Shown here piece by piece: positions 1 to 12,144 of a stretch of 64,000 bases of DNA; position 1 is the first letter of the stretch; the number at the start of each line of letters is the position of its first letter. A model generated the notes under the pieces. It worked only from the letters and a program-made list of their open reading frames with translations, was not told the origin of the DNA and did not search any database. The translations under genes were made by a program, and so were the position numbers. The stretch lies in NCBI RefSeq assembly GCF_901000735.1, contig NC_081545.1, forward strand, positions 28,301,513 through 28,365,512, given 5' to 3'. The DNA comes from Corylus avellana. Lineage: Eukaryota > Streptophyta > Magnoliopsida > Fagales > Betulaceae.

Positions 1-1725
1 ATAATTTTCTGATTGTATCGACTTTGTAATTTCATAGCGTTTAATTTTTATCGATGAATTTTGAAAGATTCATATTAAAAAAAAAAAAAAAAAACTTTTC
101 CTTTCAATTACTTAAATGCAAAGTTCTGTGGTTTCAAATCATCAAAAAAAAAAAAAAAAAATTGTCCTGATTTAGACACACCAAATGACCTCCAAGGTTA
201 TCTTTCTAAAAGTATATGATATCTACAAAAATTTCACATACCTATGCTTCCCTAACCTGTAACGACATCCTATGCCATTAAGAATAAAAAATGCTATACA
301 TGTAGCTGTCACATCAACCTATAATAATAATAATAGACTAACCCATCAGTTGGTTATAACCGCAACCGTAACGGCAACCGTATTAGGCGGTTATTGATTT
401 TTAATAACTACAATCGCTTATTCAATCCAATAATCTGTGGTTTTATAACTGTTTTTTTTTTATATGGGCTTTTAAGTTTTTTAAGCATTTTGAACTTTTA
501 ATTAACGTATTTTTTGGGCTTATTTTAAGGGTTTAAGGCAAAATGTTCCAAAAAAGATGAAAAAAAAATAAAAATGCTTTGAATAAGGCTTAGCCCAAAA
601 CATCACATACCAGATTATATATTTCATATTCATATACATAGTCATAAATAGCCCAAATCCATTCATCCAAATATAAATGAAAAAATTAATATATTTTATT
701 ATTATCAAATATTTAATATATATTTATATTAGTATATATAAATGTATTGTAAATATATATTTTTATTATTATCATATTTATATTAGTATATATAAATATG
801 ATTTGATTGTAAGAATTTTTAGATTGTATAGACTATGTAACGTTTGATTTTTATCGAAGAATTTTGAAAGATTCCTATTTTTTTTAAAAAAAAAAACTAA
901 CTTATTTCAATTACTTAAATGCAAAGTTCTGTGGTTTCAAATTGTCCTGATTTAGACACACCAAATGACCATAAGTCCAAGGTTATCTTTCTAAAAGTAA
1001 ATGATATCTACAAAAATTTCACATAGGGACATGCCTATGCTTCCCTAACCTGTAACGACATCCTATGCTAATAAGAATAAAAAATGCCATACATGTCGCT
1101 GTCACATCAACCTATAATTATAATAGTAATAATAATAGACTAACCCATCAAAGAGTTATTATTGATGGTTTTCGATTTTTAATTATCGTTAACCGCCTAA
1201 CCGCTTAGGCAGTTAGCGGTTATTCAATCTAAGAGTGATGATAGAGTTTATGCTTGGCATGTATCAACAGTAATGCACGCCATGCATAAATTTTTTTTTT
1301 TAATTATTATTTTATTATTTAATTTTTTTTTTTTTAAAAAAAAAAATTTACGCCTGGCGTGCATCACTGTTGATGCACGCCGGCGTAAACTCTATCATCA
1401 CTCTCAATCCAATAACCCACGGATTTATAACCCCTTTTTTTTTTTTTTATATGGGCTTTTGAGTTTTGAAGTGTTTTGAACTTTTAATTAACATATTTTT
1501 TGGACTTATTTTAAGGGTTTCAGGCCAAAATGTTCCAAAAAAGATGAAAAAAAAAAAGAAGCTTTGAATAAGGCTTAGCCCAAAACATCACATACCAGAT
1601 TATATATTTTACATACATAGTCATAAATAGCCCAAATCTATTAATCCAAATACAAATGAAAAAATTAATATATTTTATTATTATAAAATATTTAATATAT
1701 ATTTATATTAGTATATACAAATGAA
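1..1725. repeat. Tandem pair of ~0.8-kb non-coding repeats
   Basis: Two direct copies are visible. Copy A runs from the window edge to about 800 and copy B from about 816 to 1725. They share, in the same order, a segment starting GATTGTAT, the words ACTTAAATGCAAAGTTCTGTG and GACACACCAAATGACC, CCTAACCTGTAACGACATCC, a block rich in CCGCTAACCGCC-like words, and a TA-rich tail with ATATTTATATTAGTATATA. No long reading frame is present. Copy B is longer mainly because of the MITE at 1230-1404. The family is not recognised. It may be two copies of one transposon or a segmental tandem duplication. Confidence 0.85.
1230..1404. mobile_element. MITE with long inverted ends and an empty site in the neighbouring repeat copy
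   Basis: The ends are inverted repeats: AGAGTGATGATAGAGTTTA on the left matches the complement of the right end TAAACTCTATCATCACTCT, and a second inner palindrome carries GCATGTATCAACAGT-type words. The centre is poly-T/poly-A. CAATC flanks both sides (1225-1229 and 1405-1409). The homologous site in repeat copy A (about 424-434) reads TTCAATCCAATA with no insert, which fits a single insertion with a 5-bp target duplication. The superfamily is not assigned. Confidence 0.8.
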
Positions 1726-4447
1726 GGCGGTTATAACCGCCTTGCCTTACCCCCTAAAATCACTAACGTCTTAGGCGGTTAGCGATTTTTAATAATCGTC
1801 TATTAAAACAGTTAACGGTTATAAGCGATTAGCGGTTATAACCGACCTGCTTGAATAGTCATACATGCATTCTCATTTTACTCTTATTTCAACTATTGAA
1901 TCAATTATTCTTTGACAATAAGAACAAATAATAAACACTGTCACATCATCTTAGAGACGTATATGATATATATAAAATTACTCTTATTTGATTTAGTTGG
2001 GATGAACAAAAAATGATATATAAAATTCCTTCATGCTGAAGGGGTCCAATAAATAAATGTACGTGTTATAACTTATAGGTGATGTGATAATGACGCAATT
2101 ATGCATGAAAATACTGCACATTTCTTACACGTGCTGACGTGGTTAATTAATGGTGATTGCAATGTATAGGACTCGTACAACCACAAGACCGAGCTGCCCA
2201 CCAGACAACAGCGATGCTGACTTGTATCACTTCGTTTGGGTCTCCTTGTCAGAGTCATCGCTCACGTGGAACCGATTACTTCTCCACCGAAGCAGAATGG
2301 CAACCCCTTAAAATTGGAAATTCTTCCAGCCAACAGGGGGCCGCCACGCAATACGTGATTAGATTAGGATGCACCTCCACCACATAATTGGGAGCTGCTT
2401 TCTCATCCCCTCATGTGCCTTCTGCTTCTGGGTCCCAATTCAACACCTCACTGCTACTACTTGATGTGCCTTCCTCTTCTGCCCCATCCATAATACTAAA
2501 CCAGCACAATTCGACAAACCTTTTTATCCAGCCTCCAACCATATACTCTCAAATACCCTGTTTATTTTTTTTTTAAGTTTCAATTGAACGATTAAATCTT
2601 TTTTGTCGGTTGGCGTTTTTAGAATAAGCGATGATTTAACGTGATGCAGTTGTCGATTTGTAGAGGTAGACAATAAGCATTGCATTGGTCACCAGGCAGA
2701 TATTGACGTATAGGGCTGATGATCCTTTAGATTGATTGGAACAGAGGAAGAAGCGAAATGGAAGACGTATGCTCAGCTCAAACAAGGTCAATCCAGAGTA
2801 CTAGGAAACACACCCATGGCACTTCAAATATCATTAATCATACGAAATCAGAGGAACTTCATATTTGTTCAAGCTTGCTCTTAATTTGAGCGAAAAATCC
2901 CAACAACAAGAAGAATTATAGTCAATAAAGTTTTAGCCCAAGACTGCATTAAGCTCTTATTTGAGTGATGTTTTTTATAATATAATATGTTCTTATTTAT
3001 AAGAGAATTATGTTTAATACAAATAGACTTCTATTATAACTAGGTGATATAGTCTTTAACTATAGCTAAACTTTAATTGTAACTCAATAATAGTTTTTAA
3101 GTGATTCAGGGGAGAATTCGCAAAACTCTGTTTCCATCGAGAATTGAATGGAGTTTTCCCGTATTTCGACCGGAGAATCTAATAGAGACATTTCTGTCGA
3201 GATTCTGACTAAAAAATTAGACATTCTATGCCCTCGAAGAGTGCTTTGCCGTGCTAAGTCACTTAGATATCCTTCGTTTTTATTTGATCCCAATAATGGA
3301 TGGGATAGAAATGACTTTCTTGTCAAACCCCTTCGTGTGTGTATTAATTTTTGACTGCACGGAATCTCTATAGCCAATTTTTTTATTTTTTAGTATGACT
3401 CAGTGATATTCTTTAACATGATAATCTTCAACCGTAACTATTATTCTTGAACTTCATGCTCTAACAAACCTTAATACACCTTTTAATATAGATTATGGTT
3501 TTCCGAATTTCGTCGTAGCCTGGTGTGATGGTCAAAAACTTCTTATATGGTGACCAGTTCATATTTTTATTTCCATTAGGAAAAAGTTTTATAATAAGAA
3601 GCATAAATAAATAAATATAAAAGTAAAGAATTTCAAGGATGGTCTTTTGCAGCCCAATGGGCTCCATGCCTCTACAAGTTGTACCCCCTGATTGGGCCTT
3701 GAGTGAGCCTAAGCCGGCCTAGAACGAAAACAGTTGCATTGATCACAAGAACAGTTTGTAACGAAATTCTATATCTCACTAATATTTTTGTTAGTTGATG
3801 TGACGGTGCCTATCAATTATTAACTTTTTTTTAAATAAGGGCCGATTAACACCATTTTTTCAATTGGGCCGGTAATGATAAAATAAAATTATGGTTTTTA
3901 ACGTTATTCAAAGAAGTATATTTTGTGCTTTAAATACCTCACATTAGCTGAGATGGCATGGGTGTGAAAAATATCAATACTTAGTATTATGTTGTTAAGT
4001 AATCTTATATATCACATCATTATTTCAGTATACTAACGTGCCATTGCTCATCCACCTTTAAATTAATCATTGTTAAAAGAAAGAAAGAAGAAAAAATTGA
4101 TGGATTGACAATGCATTGTTTGAGATAGTGATGTAATATGTAACATTGTTATTATTATTATTTTTTTTGAGCCAATTACTCTATTTTGTTTACATCAACA
4201 AAAAAAGAAAAGAAGGTATGTTGTAACTATAATAAAGGTGTGTGCGCGCATGCGCGTGTGAATACATAACTTATAAAATAAATGTTATACGCACCAGTGT
4301 GAATTGATGATCTGATATGAATATAGGTTTGGGTTGAGATCCGAATATGTTTTCGTTTTATTTGTGAAATTTTTTGTTGAGTTGTTCTTCATTTGAACGT
4401 TTTATTAAGTTTATTTTTCATTTGTATGATTTACTTGGATTTTAGAC
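1726..4447. other. Gene-poor stretch, no supported gene
   Basis: At 1726-1860 further GGCGGTTATAACCG-type words belong to the tandem repeats. Short open frames at 2157-2576 (+) and 3084-3377 (-) have no recognisable domain, no plausible splice context and no low-complexity coding signature, so they are not called as genes. The rest is AT-rich sequence with a short GCGCGCATGCGCGTGTG tract near 4240. No element with clear ends was identified here. Confidence 0.5.
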
Positions 4448-4515
4448 ATTTGAGACAAGAGAGGATGAGAAATTTGAACTAGTGACATCTGCTTCATGAG
4501 GCGTGCTCCTTAACA
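4448..4515 (-). mobile_element. Truncated tRNA-derived SINE
   Basis: Read on the minus strand this resembles the copies at 43472-43624 and 53251-53373: an acceptor-like start, GCCTCATGAAGC in the middle and a box-B-like AGTTCAAATTTC. The direct repeat GATTTTAGAC lies at 4438-4447 and 4516-4525, which fits a 10-bp target-site duplication. The element is shorter than its relatives and lacks most of the box A side. Confidence 0.65.
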
Positions 4516-4911
4516 GATTTTAGACTCTTTTTTTCTTTAATGTTCCTTTTATACTTTTGAAAGCCAAAAAATGCAAAAATTTATATTATTATTATGCATA
4601 AAAAAGGAACATAAAAAAGCTTTTGAAATATTGAAGAGATAATTAAGCATTGAACCTGATGTGAGAAGATTTATTTGATTGCATTAAATGTTGAGTGAAA
4701 TATTTTTTATTTTTTATTCATAAAACAATATTTTGTTTATTTTTCTCTATATTTTATTTTTCCATGTTTAGAAATATATGGGTTTTATTTGTATTGAAAT
4801 ATAATAGGTATATCACACCAACAATATTTAGAGATTTTGCTAATTTTTTTTATTAATGATTTGATAATCAGAATCAAAGTTTTATTCTTGATATTTTTAG
4901 GCATGAAAAAT

Positions 4912-5021
4912 GCTAGAGTATCTACCCCAGTCATTTTCCTATCTCCATCCTCATTTTTTTAAAACAAACCTAATATTGGATCCACCTCTACTTAGGTGAG
5001 TCCTACAAATCTAATAGGTGG

Positions 5022-5055
<34 letters not shown>

Positions 5056-5095
5056 TATAGAGAAGGATGGGAGAAGGACCGGTGTAGATACATTT
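4912..5095. mobile_element. MITE-like inverted-repeat element
   Basis: The left end GTATCTACCCCAGTCATTTT and CCTATCTCCATCC is matched, with a few changes, by the complement of the right end, GGATGGGAGAAGGACC followed by GGTGTAGATAC. The centre holds a long poly-T tract and a short TA repeat. No coding sequence is present. It is non-autonomous, and the family is unknown. Confidence 0.7.
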
Positions 5096-5799
5096 TATAC
5101 ATTCATGTAATATACCATGTATGATTGTGTCATTATATTTAGTAATGTGTCGATGTATAACCTATACTGTGACTTTTTATTTATTGAAATAAGTATGATA
5201 AATTTTTCTACGCACATTTTTTTGACTTTGAAAACTGAAATAAAGATGCATTTAATTTTTAAAATTAAATTATAATAAAAGAATTTCGTGCATAGCGGGT
5301 CATGTGCTAGCAATACATAATTGGGCTAGTAATACATAATTGTACATTTTTATAAGATTTTGACAAGATTGAATACTTTGACTTCATGCCTTTAAACCCA
5401 ACATTTATGAGCTAGCTCACCAAATGGCCGGTAAATAATCTTGGAATCAAGACTATGTAGAATCATTGGAGTATTTATAAATTAAATAATCTAGACTTTT
5501 TAACATTTGTTTTTTTTATAATTTTTAAAAATTATTATAAACACAATATAACAAAGTCTCAATCATCTAATTAAAAATAAAAATAAAAATTAGATTGAAA
5601 TAAATTGATTTGATTCTATTATTTATTCTATTCTAAAATAAATTGATTTGATTCTATACAAAAGAATTGATATGCTCTAGAAAACTGATAACTCGAAAAA
5701 AGTTTGTGATTGGAATAAATCCTCGCATAAAAAGCAGTTGAAGGAATTACAAACTACTGTTACAATAAAAAAGATGGAAAACCAATAAGCAAAGAAGGG

Positions 5800-5926
5800 A
5801 AGGTTTTGGAAACACAGAGTTTCGTCTTCCCAGTTCCCAAAGTCCTCAGAAGTATAAACACCTTTTGTTGGTACGCGACAACTTCACCACTGGTTGTGAC
5901 CACGGCCGATCACCGCCGATGGCACG
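5800..5926 (+). other. Possible 5' leader exon of the F-box gene (inference)
   Basis: A relatively GC-rich stretch ends in CACG followed by GTAATATTC, a usable splice donor. The next plausible acceptor on this strand before the F-box start codon is TTTTCATAG near 12066. If joined, this would be a 5' untranslated exon with an intron of about 6 kb that contains the LINE. The six intervening kilobases show no other gene. There is no direct proof; it could equally be an unrelated ORF fragment. Confidence 0.25.
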
Positions 5927-7401
5927 GTAATATTCTTCTTTTTTCGCGCTCTCTCCGAGTATATTTATGTATTATGTGTGTGTGTTTACGTGTATTTATA
6001 TGTATGTGTTATTGGGTCTGTGTTTTTTTTGATAAATAGGTGCTAAAGTTTGTAGATTGTTTTGAATTTGTGAAGATGGCATGTGCCCAGTTGTAGTTTG
6101 GATTGGTGTATTTTTTTATTTTTTTATTTTTTTTTTCAGAAATGTTCCATTTGGTTGGTGAAACATTGGAAAATAAGTGAGGATTTGGAATGTCATGTAG
6201 CTGGTTGAGGGTTGGAGTGGCAAGTTTTTTCTTAAGAGAAGTGTTGCATCCATTTCTTGTCCATCTCTTTTGTAAATCCATGATTGAATATGTGGGATTC
6301 AATGGTGGATTTGCCCATTTCTTGTACGGAAATGGGCAAGAGATGGGCAAAGAACGTCTCTTTTTACACTGGCATATGTGGATGGAATTTCACAGAAGTT
6401 TAGATTTCTATTAGGAAACTTATGTTGATTTTACTAATGGCAGAAGTGAGAGTGTGTAGGCCTTCCTTTGTAATTGGATATATTTAAGTGGATCATGATC
6501 GTTTTCTTTTTACTAAAACAGTAAAAGGGATATTTACATACATGCTATTTCCGTTGGGAATGTTCTTTAGCTAGGGATTATAGCAGCGTTTACATCTGTG
6601 CGTAACTAGTGCAGAAAACAATGAAGCTCGATTATTTATTATATAATTTGTTTTGGTTTATTTGTGCCAAAAACTGATGATAGATTTATCCAGTTTAAGT
6701 CCTCACAGGACTCCCTCTTGCTAGCCTTTATCCAGTTCTATCTTGGTTTATGGTTTATGGGTGGTTAGTCTAAAGTGCATTGGCATACAACAAATATGGG
6801 TTGTCAATTCATTATTGTTTATGGTAAAAAGGCATGTACTGGAATTTCCAATGTTGATGAACAAAATCCACTCACACTATAATCCCATCCCATCTTAAAT
6901 GCCTCATGAAGAGATAAATGTAGGTTGCAACATGGAAAATTCCTACTGAGCTTTCAGTTTGGAATCAAAAGCGTTGCCTGTTACTGCCTGTGAAAGTACA
7001 CAAGTATGCATGTCACAAGTTGAGGAAGATTTAACTGAGCCTATTTGAAGCTAGAAAATGATGGATGTTATGTGAAATCTGAAGGTAGTCAGTGATGGTT
7101 TACTTCACTGTAGCTTGCTTTGGGTGCTCAAAAGTATTAAAGAAAAAGCAAACAAAAACAAAATGATGCTAGAAAATTTTGAAAGGTTTCTGGGATTGTT
7201 AACACTGACTGAAGCATGCACTTCTATACAAGAAACATTTGGTTGTTCTCTAAGCCTTTAGAATCCAAGAGAAATGTGGTGCTTCATGTAAAATATGTTG
7301 CCTGATTTCAAGTGATGTTCTGTCCAGAAAGATAATTTGGGGATTGAATAGGAAATCATGAAGCTACCTCAACTTTAGTAATATAGCCATATAAGAAAGG
7401 G
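5927..7401. other. No supported gene
   Basis: T-rich, intron-like sequence. The short frames at 6009-6350 (-) and 6190-6414 (+) overlap each other on opposite strands and show no domain. The stretch may be the first part of a 5' intron of the F-box gene. Confidence 0.45.
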
Positions 7402-9858
7402 GTATATGAAGGGAGACAAGTCTCCAGGTCCCGATGGCTTCTCTATGGGTTTTATTAAGGCATGTTGGGGGGTGATAAAAGAAGACTTTATGGCAGTTTT
7501 TTGAGAGTTTCACAGCAAAGCAAGTTTTCAGAAAAAGCCTAAACGCATCTTTTATTGCTCTCATTCCTAAGAAAGTGGGGGCTGTGGATCTCAAGGACTT
7601 TCGTCCGATAAGTCTTGTGGGGGTGGTGTATAAACTTATCGCTAAGGTCTTAGTGAATAGATTGAAACCTGTGTTGTCTAAGATCATCTCGAATTACTTA
7701 TCAAAAAAAAAAGATCATCTCGAAGTCTCAAAATTGTTTCGTCAAGGGGAGGCAAATTCTGGATTCGGTCCTTATAGGGAATGAATGCATTGATAGCCGT
7801 CTCCGCTCTGGGATACCTGGTTTGTTATGCAAGTTGGACCTTGAGAAGGCATATGATCATGTAAATTGGGATTTCTTATTGCACCTTCTACAGAAATGTG
7901 GTATTGGGAGAAATGGAGAGAATGGATAGCATTTTGTATCTCTACGGTTCGCTACTCAGTTTTGGTTAATGGAGAACCAGCAGGCTTTTTTAGTAGTACT
8001 TGGGGGATTCGACAAGGAGATCCTCTCTCTCCTTTGTTATTTGTTATTATTATGGAGGTGTTGAGTAGAATGCTGGTGGAAACTGAAGCTAGGGGGCTGG
8101 TTGCAGGTTTTTCTGTAGGTCCTGTGCACAATCCTGGTTTTAGCGTTTCGCACTTGTTGTTTGCGGATGATACACTGATTTTCTGTGATGTGGATGAGGA
8201 ACAACTTCGTAATTTATGCCGTCTTTTCCTATGTTTTGAAGTTGTTGTTTCAGGTCTAAAGATAAATCTGCTGAAGTCAGAAATTGTTCCTATTGGGGAG
8301 GTGTAGGATCTTGATTTGTTGGCTAGCATTTTTGGTTGTCGGGTGGTTGGCTTACACATGAAGTATTTGGGGCTTCCTTTGGGGGCGCATTACAAGGCTA
8401 CCACAATCTGGAACAGTATGCTAGAGACTATGGAAAGGAGGTTGGCGGGGTGGAAAATGGGTCTTTTATCAAAAGGGGGGAGGCTAACGCTGATTAAAAG
8501 CACGCTTTCTAGCTTACCAACATATTTGCTATCTCTTTTCCCCATTCCATCGAGTGTGGCAAATAGGTTAGAGAAGATGCAAAGGAATTTTTAATGGGGT
8601 GGTACCAATGAGGAGAAGAAGTATCACTTAGTTAAATGGTCTTTAGTCTGCTCTCCTTTGCAGAATGGTGGCTTGGGGATTAGAAATCTGCGTAGGTTTA
8701 ATCAAGCTTTATTGGGGAAATGGTTATGGCGTTATGCTATGGAGAGGAAAGCTTATTGGAGGAAGGTCGTTGGAGTAAAATATGGGAGCATGGATGGAGG
8801 TTGGTGTACAAAACAGGTTGAGGGGTCTTTTGGTGTTGGGGTTTGGAAGCATATTAGGAGAGGGTGGGAGTCTTTTTCTAAGTTTATCAGATTTGAAGTA
8901 GGAGATGGATCCCATATTAGGTTTTGGCATGATATTTGGTGTGGGGATCAACCTTTGAAGGAGGCCTTTCCTAAATTGTTTTGTATTGCTAGAAACAAAG
9001 AGGCTCGGGTGAGTGATAATATGCAGATTTTGAATGAGGAAGTTCATTGGAATGTTCATTTTTTACGAGCGGCTCAGGACTGGGAAGTGGAGGTGGTGAT
9101 GGCTTTCTACAGCATATTGTATGAGACCTGGCACCATTCGGGGGGTGTGGACCGCATTTGGTAGATTCCTTCCAAGAGAAAGCTTTTTGAGGTGCAATCC
9201 TTCTTTGGAGTGCTTTCTTCTTCTTCGGAGAGGCACGAGGTGGGGAGCTCTTCTTTCCCGTGGAAGAGTATATGGAAGGTTAAAGTTCCGCTTAGAGTAA
9301 GTTTCTTTGTGTGGACAGCTACTCTAGGAAGGATCCTCACTTTGGATAATCTCCGTAAGAGAGGCTTGATTGTGGTGGATTGGTGTAGTATGTGTAAGAG
9401 GAGTGGTGAGTCTATCAATCATCTCCTCCTCCATTGTGATGTGGCATGTGCTCTTTGGAGTGTTCTATATACTCCTTTTGATGTGAATTGGGTCATGCAT
9501 GGTAGGGTAATTGACCTCCTAGCTTGCTGGAAAGGCCAAAGAGGTAATAAAATGGTGAGGGAGGTGTGGAGAATGGCCTCTTTGTGCCTTATGTGGACTA
9601 TTTGGAGGGAGAGGAATGCTCAATGTTTTGAAGATAAGGAAATGACAATGGCGGAGCTTAGCACTAGGTTTCTCAAATTGTTTTTTCTTTGGGCAGGAGC
9701 CTTGAATATCCTCAAGTTTCTACCATGCATCAATTTGTGGACTTGTGTTCTTCATTTTATCTTTAAAGGGTTGTGTGTCTATGTATACTTCTTGTGTACT
9801 AGGATTGCGCCCCTTTGTGCTTTTTAATGAATCACTTATTTATCAAACAAAAAAAAGA
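7402..9858 (+). mobile_element. 5'-truncated, decayed LINE (non-LTR retrotransposon)
   Basis: Translated pieces in changing frames give reverse-transcriptase blocks in order: [10 protein letters not shown] near 7410, DFRPISLVG near 7595, [14 protein letters not shown] near 7840, [12 protein letters not shown] near 8005, FADDTLIF at about 8160 and YLGLPLG at about 8365. A zf-RVT-like C-terminal domain follows at about 9260-9480, with WKVKVPLRVSFFVW and a Cys/His cluster (CSMCKRSGESINHLLLHC). In-frame stops and frameshifts (for example at about 7784, 8304, 8592 and 9164) break the ORF. The endonuclease and ORF1 regions are missing. The 3' end is A-rich. AAGAAAGGG occurs at 7393-7401 and 9859-9867 and may be the target-site duplication, though it is low-complexity. 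The element is not autonomous. Confidence 0.92.
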
Positions 9859-9867
9859 AAGAAAGGG

Positions 9868-12144
9868 AAGTATAGCCTTTAGTCCTCCAAGAGATTTATG
9901 TAAGGACATACAGTGGTATGCACTTTAAGGGCCATATTGCGACCTGTATTTATGGCCTAAAGGCATCTACTCCTAGGTTAATTTACAATTACGTGTAAGC
10001 TGTGAAAATAGCAGTTTACCAGCTAAAATGACATAAGTTGGTGGTCTAAATATAAGATCTTGATTAACTAGAGATTGAAATGTAGTGAGAATGATGTATC
10101 TTATGGTTAATTGGAGGCACTAATGCTTGTCATGGTATATAGTAATGGATATTTCAGATGTTTAAGGTTGCAATGGTAAATGAGAGTAAAGGGAAAGAGG
10201 GTCTTTGCACTTTAGTAATAGAAGGAATTAAAATTTTCAAGCGAGAAACTTTTGTGGTTGCTACAACACAGATGTAGTAGTCATATACAATGTAGCAAAC
10301 CATACAAAACAGTAAATTGTGACAGAGTTGGATGGAAGTCCTCAAGTTTGACAAAGCAATTCTTAGTGCAACAATATATTTTCAATTTTCTTTGTTTAGT
10401 ACAGCTTACTAGTTTTTAACATGGACAGAGTAGAGCTGGAAAAAGGATGCCATCTAATTGAAGGGCTTACAAAAATTGACTGTACCATATAGTTTTGACA
10501 TTGGAATTCACATTCTACTCTCTGAAGTATTTGAATGATCATTCGAATATTTATTATCATTCTATTTTTTTGTATGCCGTTTTAAAATCTAGTTCTGAAC
10601 CATAATTCCTTGAAGGGCTCATGTCTCCTCATAGTCTACAAGATAAGACATGTCACTACCGATGCTTTCCCAAGAAACCGCCCCCCTTACAACCAAAACC
10701 AAAAAAAGAAAAACTAAAAACAAGCAGTGATTAGTGTGTTATGAATTTTTGCAGTCAGGAAGGCTTTTTGGCGAGGTGGAAGAGAGCAAGAAGCAAAGAT
10801 GGGCCTTCATCATTGTGAGAGGAGGATCTAAATTTTCTACATGCAGTTGCACTAGTGGGTTAGCAGCATTGTAGTTGTATGGGGTTGTATTATTTGGGTA
10901 GTATGAAAAAAGAAAAAACTGAAATTTTATACAAGAAGAAAGGCATATAGCCTGATATAAAAATACCTGTGTAACTGCACTCATAATGACTTAAAGATAT
11001 ATTAGTAGATGTGATACTTCAGGCCTTCTGGGCTCGGCATTGAGCCCATAGGTCAGATGGATGCCCCAACACAAGGGTGCAAAGGCATGTGTGGTCATTT
11101 GGAAAGATATGTGTGGTATGTAAATTGGGATCAATAGGGACTGTTTTGTAATGGACAAATATACAGATACTAAAGCGGGTGGAAATAGACATAGACCAAG
11201 TCATAGATGCATTCGCATGATAATATTTGCCTGTAATATGGAATACACAGGGCTAAAAGGACTGTTGTAATGGATAAATATTCAGTTAGTAAAGTGGGTT
11301 ACAGCAGGTGGAATCAGACATAGACCAAGTTATAGATGCATTCGCATGATAATATTCGCTGTAAAATGCAATACGTAGGGCTTTAAATTAATTGGCTGCA
11401 CATTGTTGCATTCTATATGCATGGTAGAAAATGGTGTTGACTGTAACCCACTTGAAGCCACCTTAGATACAAAGAATGGCCTGATACATGTACTTTTATA
11501 TTATTAGAGACCGATGCTGCTGACTTACCCCCAACCCAATTCTCCTATGTTTCACTTTGAAAAAAGAGGACCCTGCTGTTGAATCAGTATTAACATTTTT
11601 TTTTTTAATTAGTAAATCAGTATCAACATTTTTATTTGTGCTTCAGAAGGATAACTGGCCTAGCGGATAAACTAAGTTATGGGTTGGCAAGACTAGGTTA
11701 TGCAATATGTAGGAGTGAGAAGAGAAACGGTTGGGGAAGTTAGGGAGGGGCAAGGAAGGTTGTTCTACTGGGCCTGTGCATCACTTTGCTACTCTTCTTA
11801 TGAACCACTTTGCTTATTTGTTTAAAAAAGAAGTAATTAATTTTGCTTATTGGTATCACTACCATAAGAAAAGCAGTTGCATGGCACTGATTTTGGTTGA
11901 ATTATATTTTTGTTGGTGAGGGTGGTTAGTTATCCCCTATGGCCTATCTGAAGAATATTATCTGATTGTTATTCTTATTTCATCTTATTTTGAGTTAATC
12001 TTTTGGTAAGTTTGAACACTTTCTTGTTATACCTTGTGTTTATAATTTACCACATTCTTTTCATAGGTTAATGTACTTTGCCTCTGAAGTATCTGCTTTA
12101 TTGAAGAATTGACATCCATTCAAATTTGTTCATCTGAAAAGAAC
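9868..12144. other. Non-coding stretch between LINE and F-box gene
   Basis: No domain-bearing frame was found. It contains the local duplication at 11138-11385 and a small duplicated CAGTAT(T/C)AACATTTTT word pair near 11590-11630. The end, CTTTTCATAG at about 12066, looks like a splice acceptor just upstream of the F-box coding start. Confidence 0.45.
11138..11385. repeat. Tandem duplication, ~121-bp unit
   Basis: Two adjacent copies each contain GGACTGTT, AATGGA(C/T)AAATAT, AGACATAGACCAAGT and ATAGATGCATTCGCATGATA in the same order. Copy 1 starts at 11138 and copy 2 at 11259. It is non-coding and lies in the stretch upstream of the F-box gene. Confidence 0.8.

Noticed and set aside
2157..2576. 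Two adjacent plus-strand frames in a less AT-rich region
   Set aside because: No domain, no splice continuity, and an opposing minus frame overlaps them. Possibly promoter or repeat DNA.
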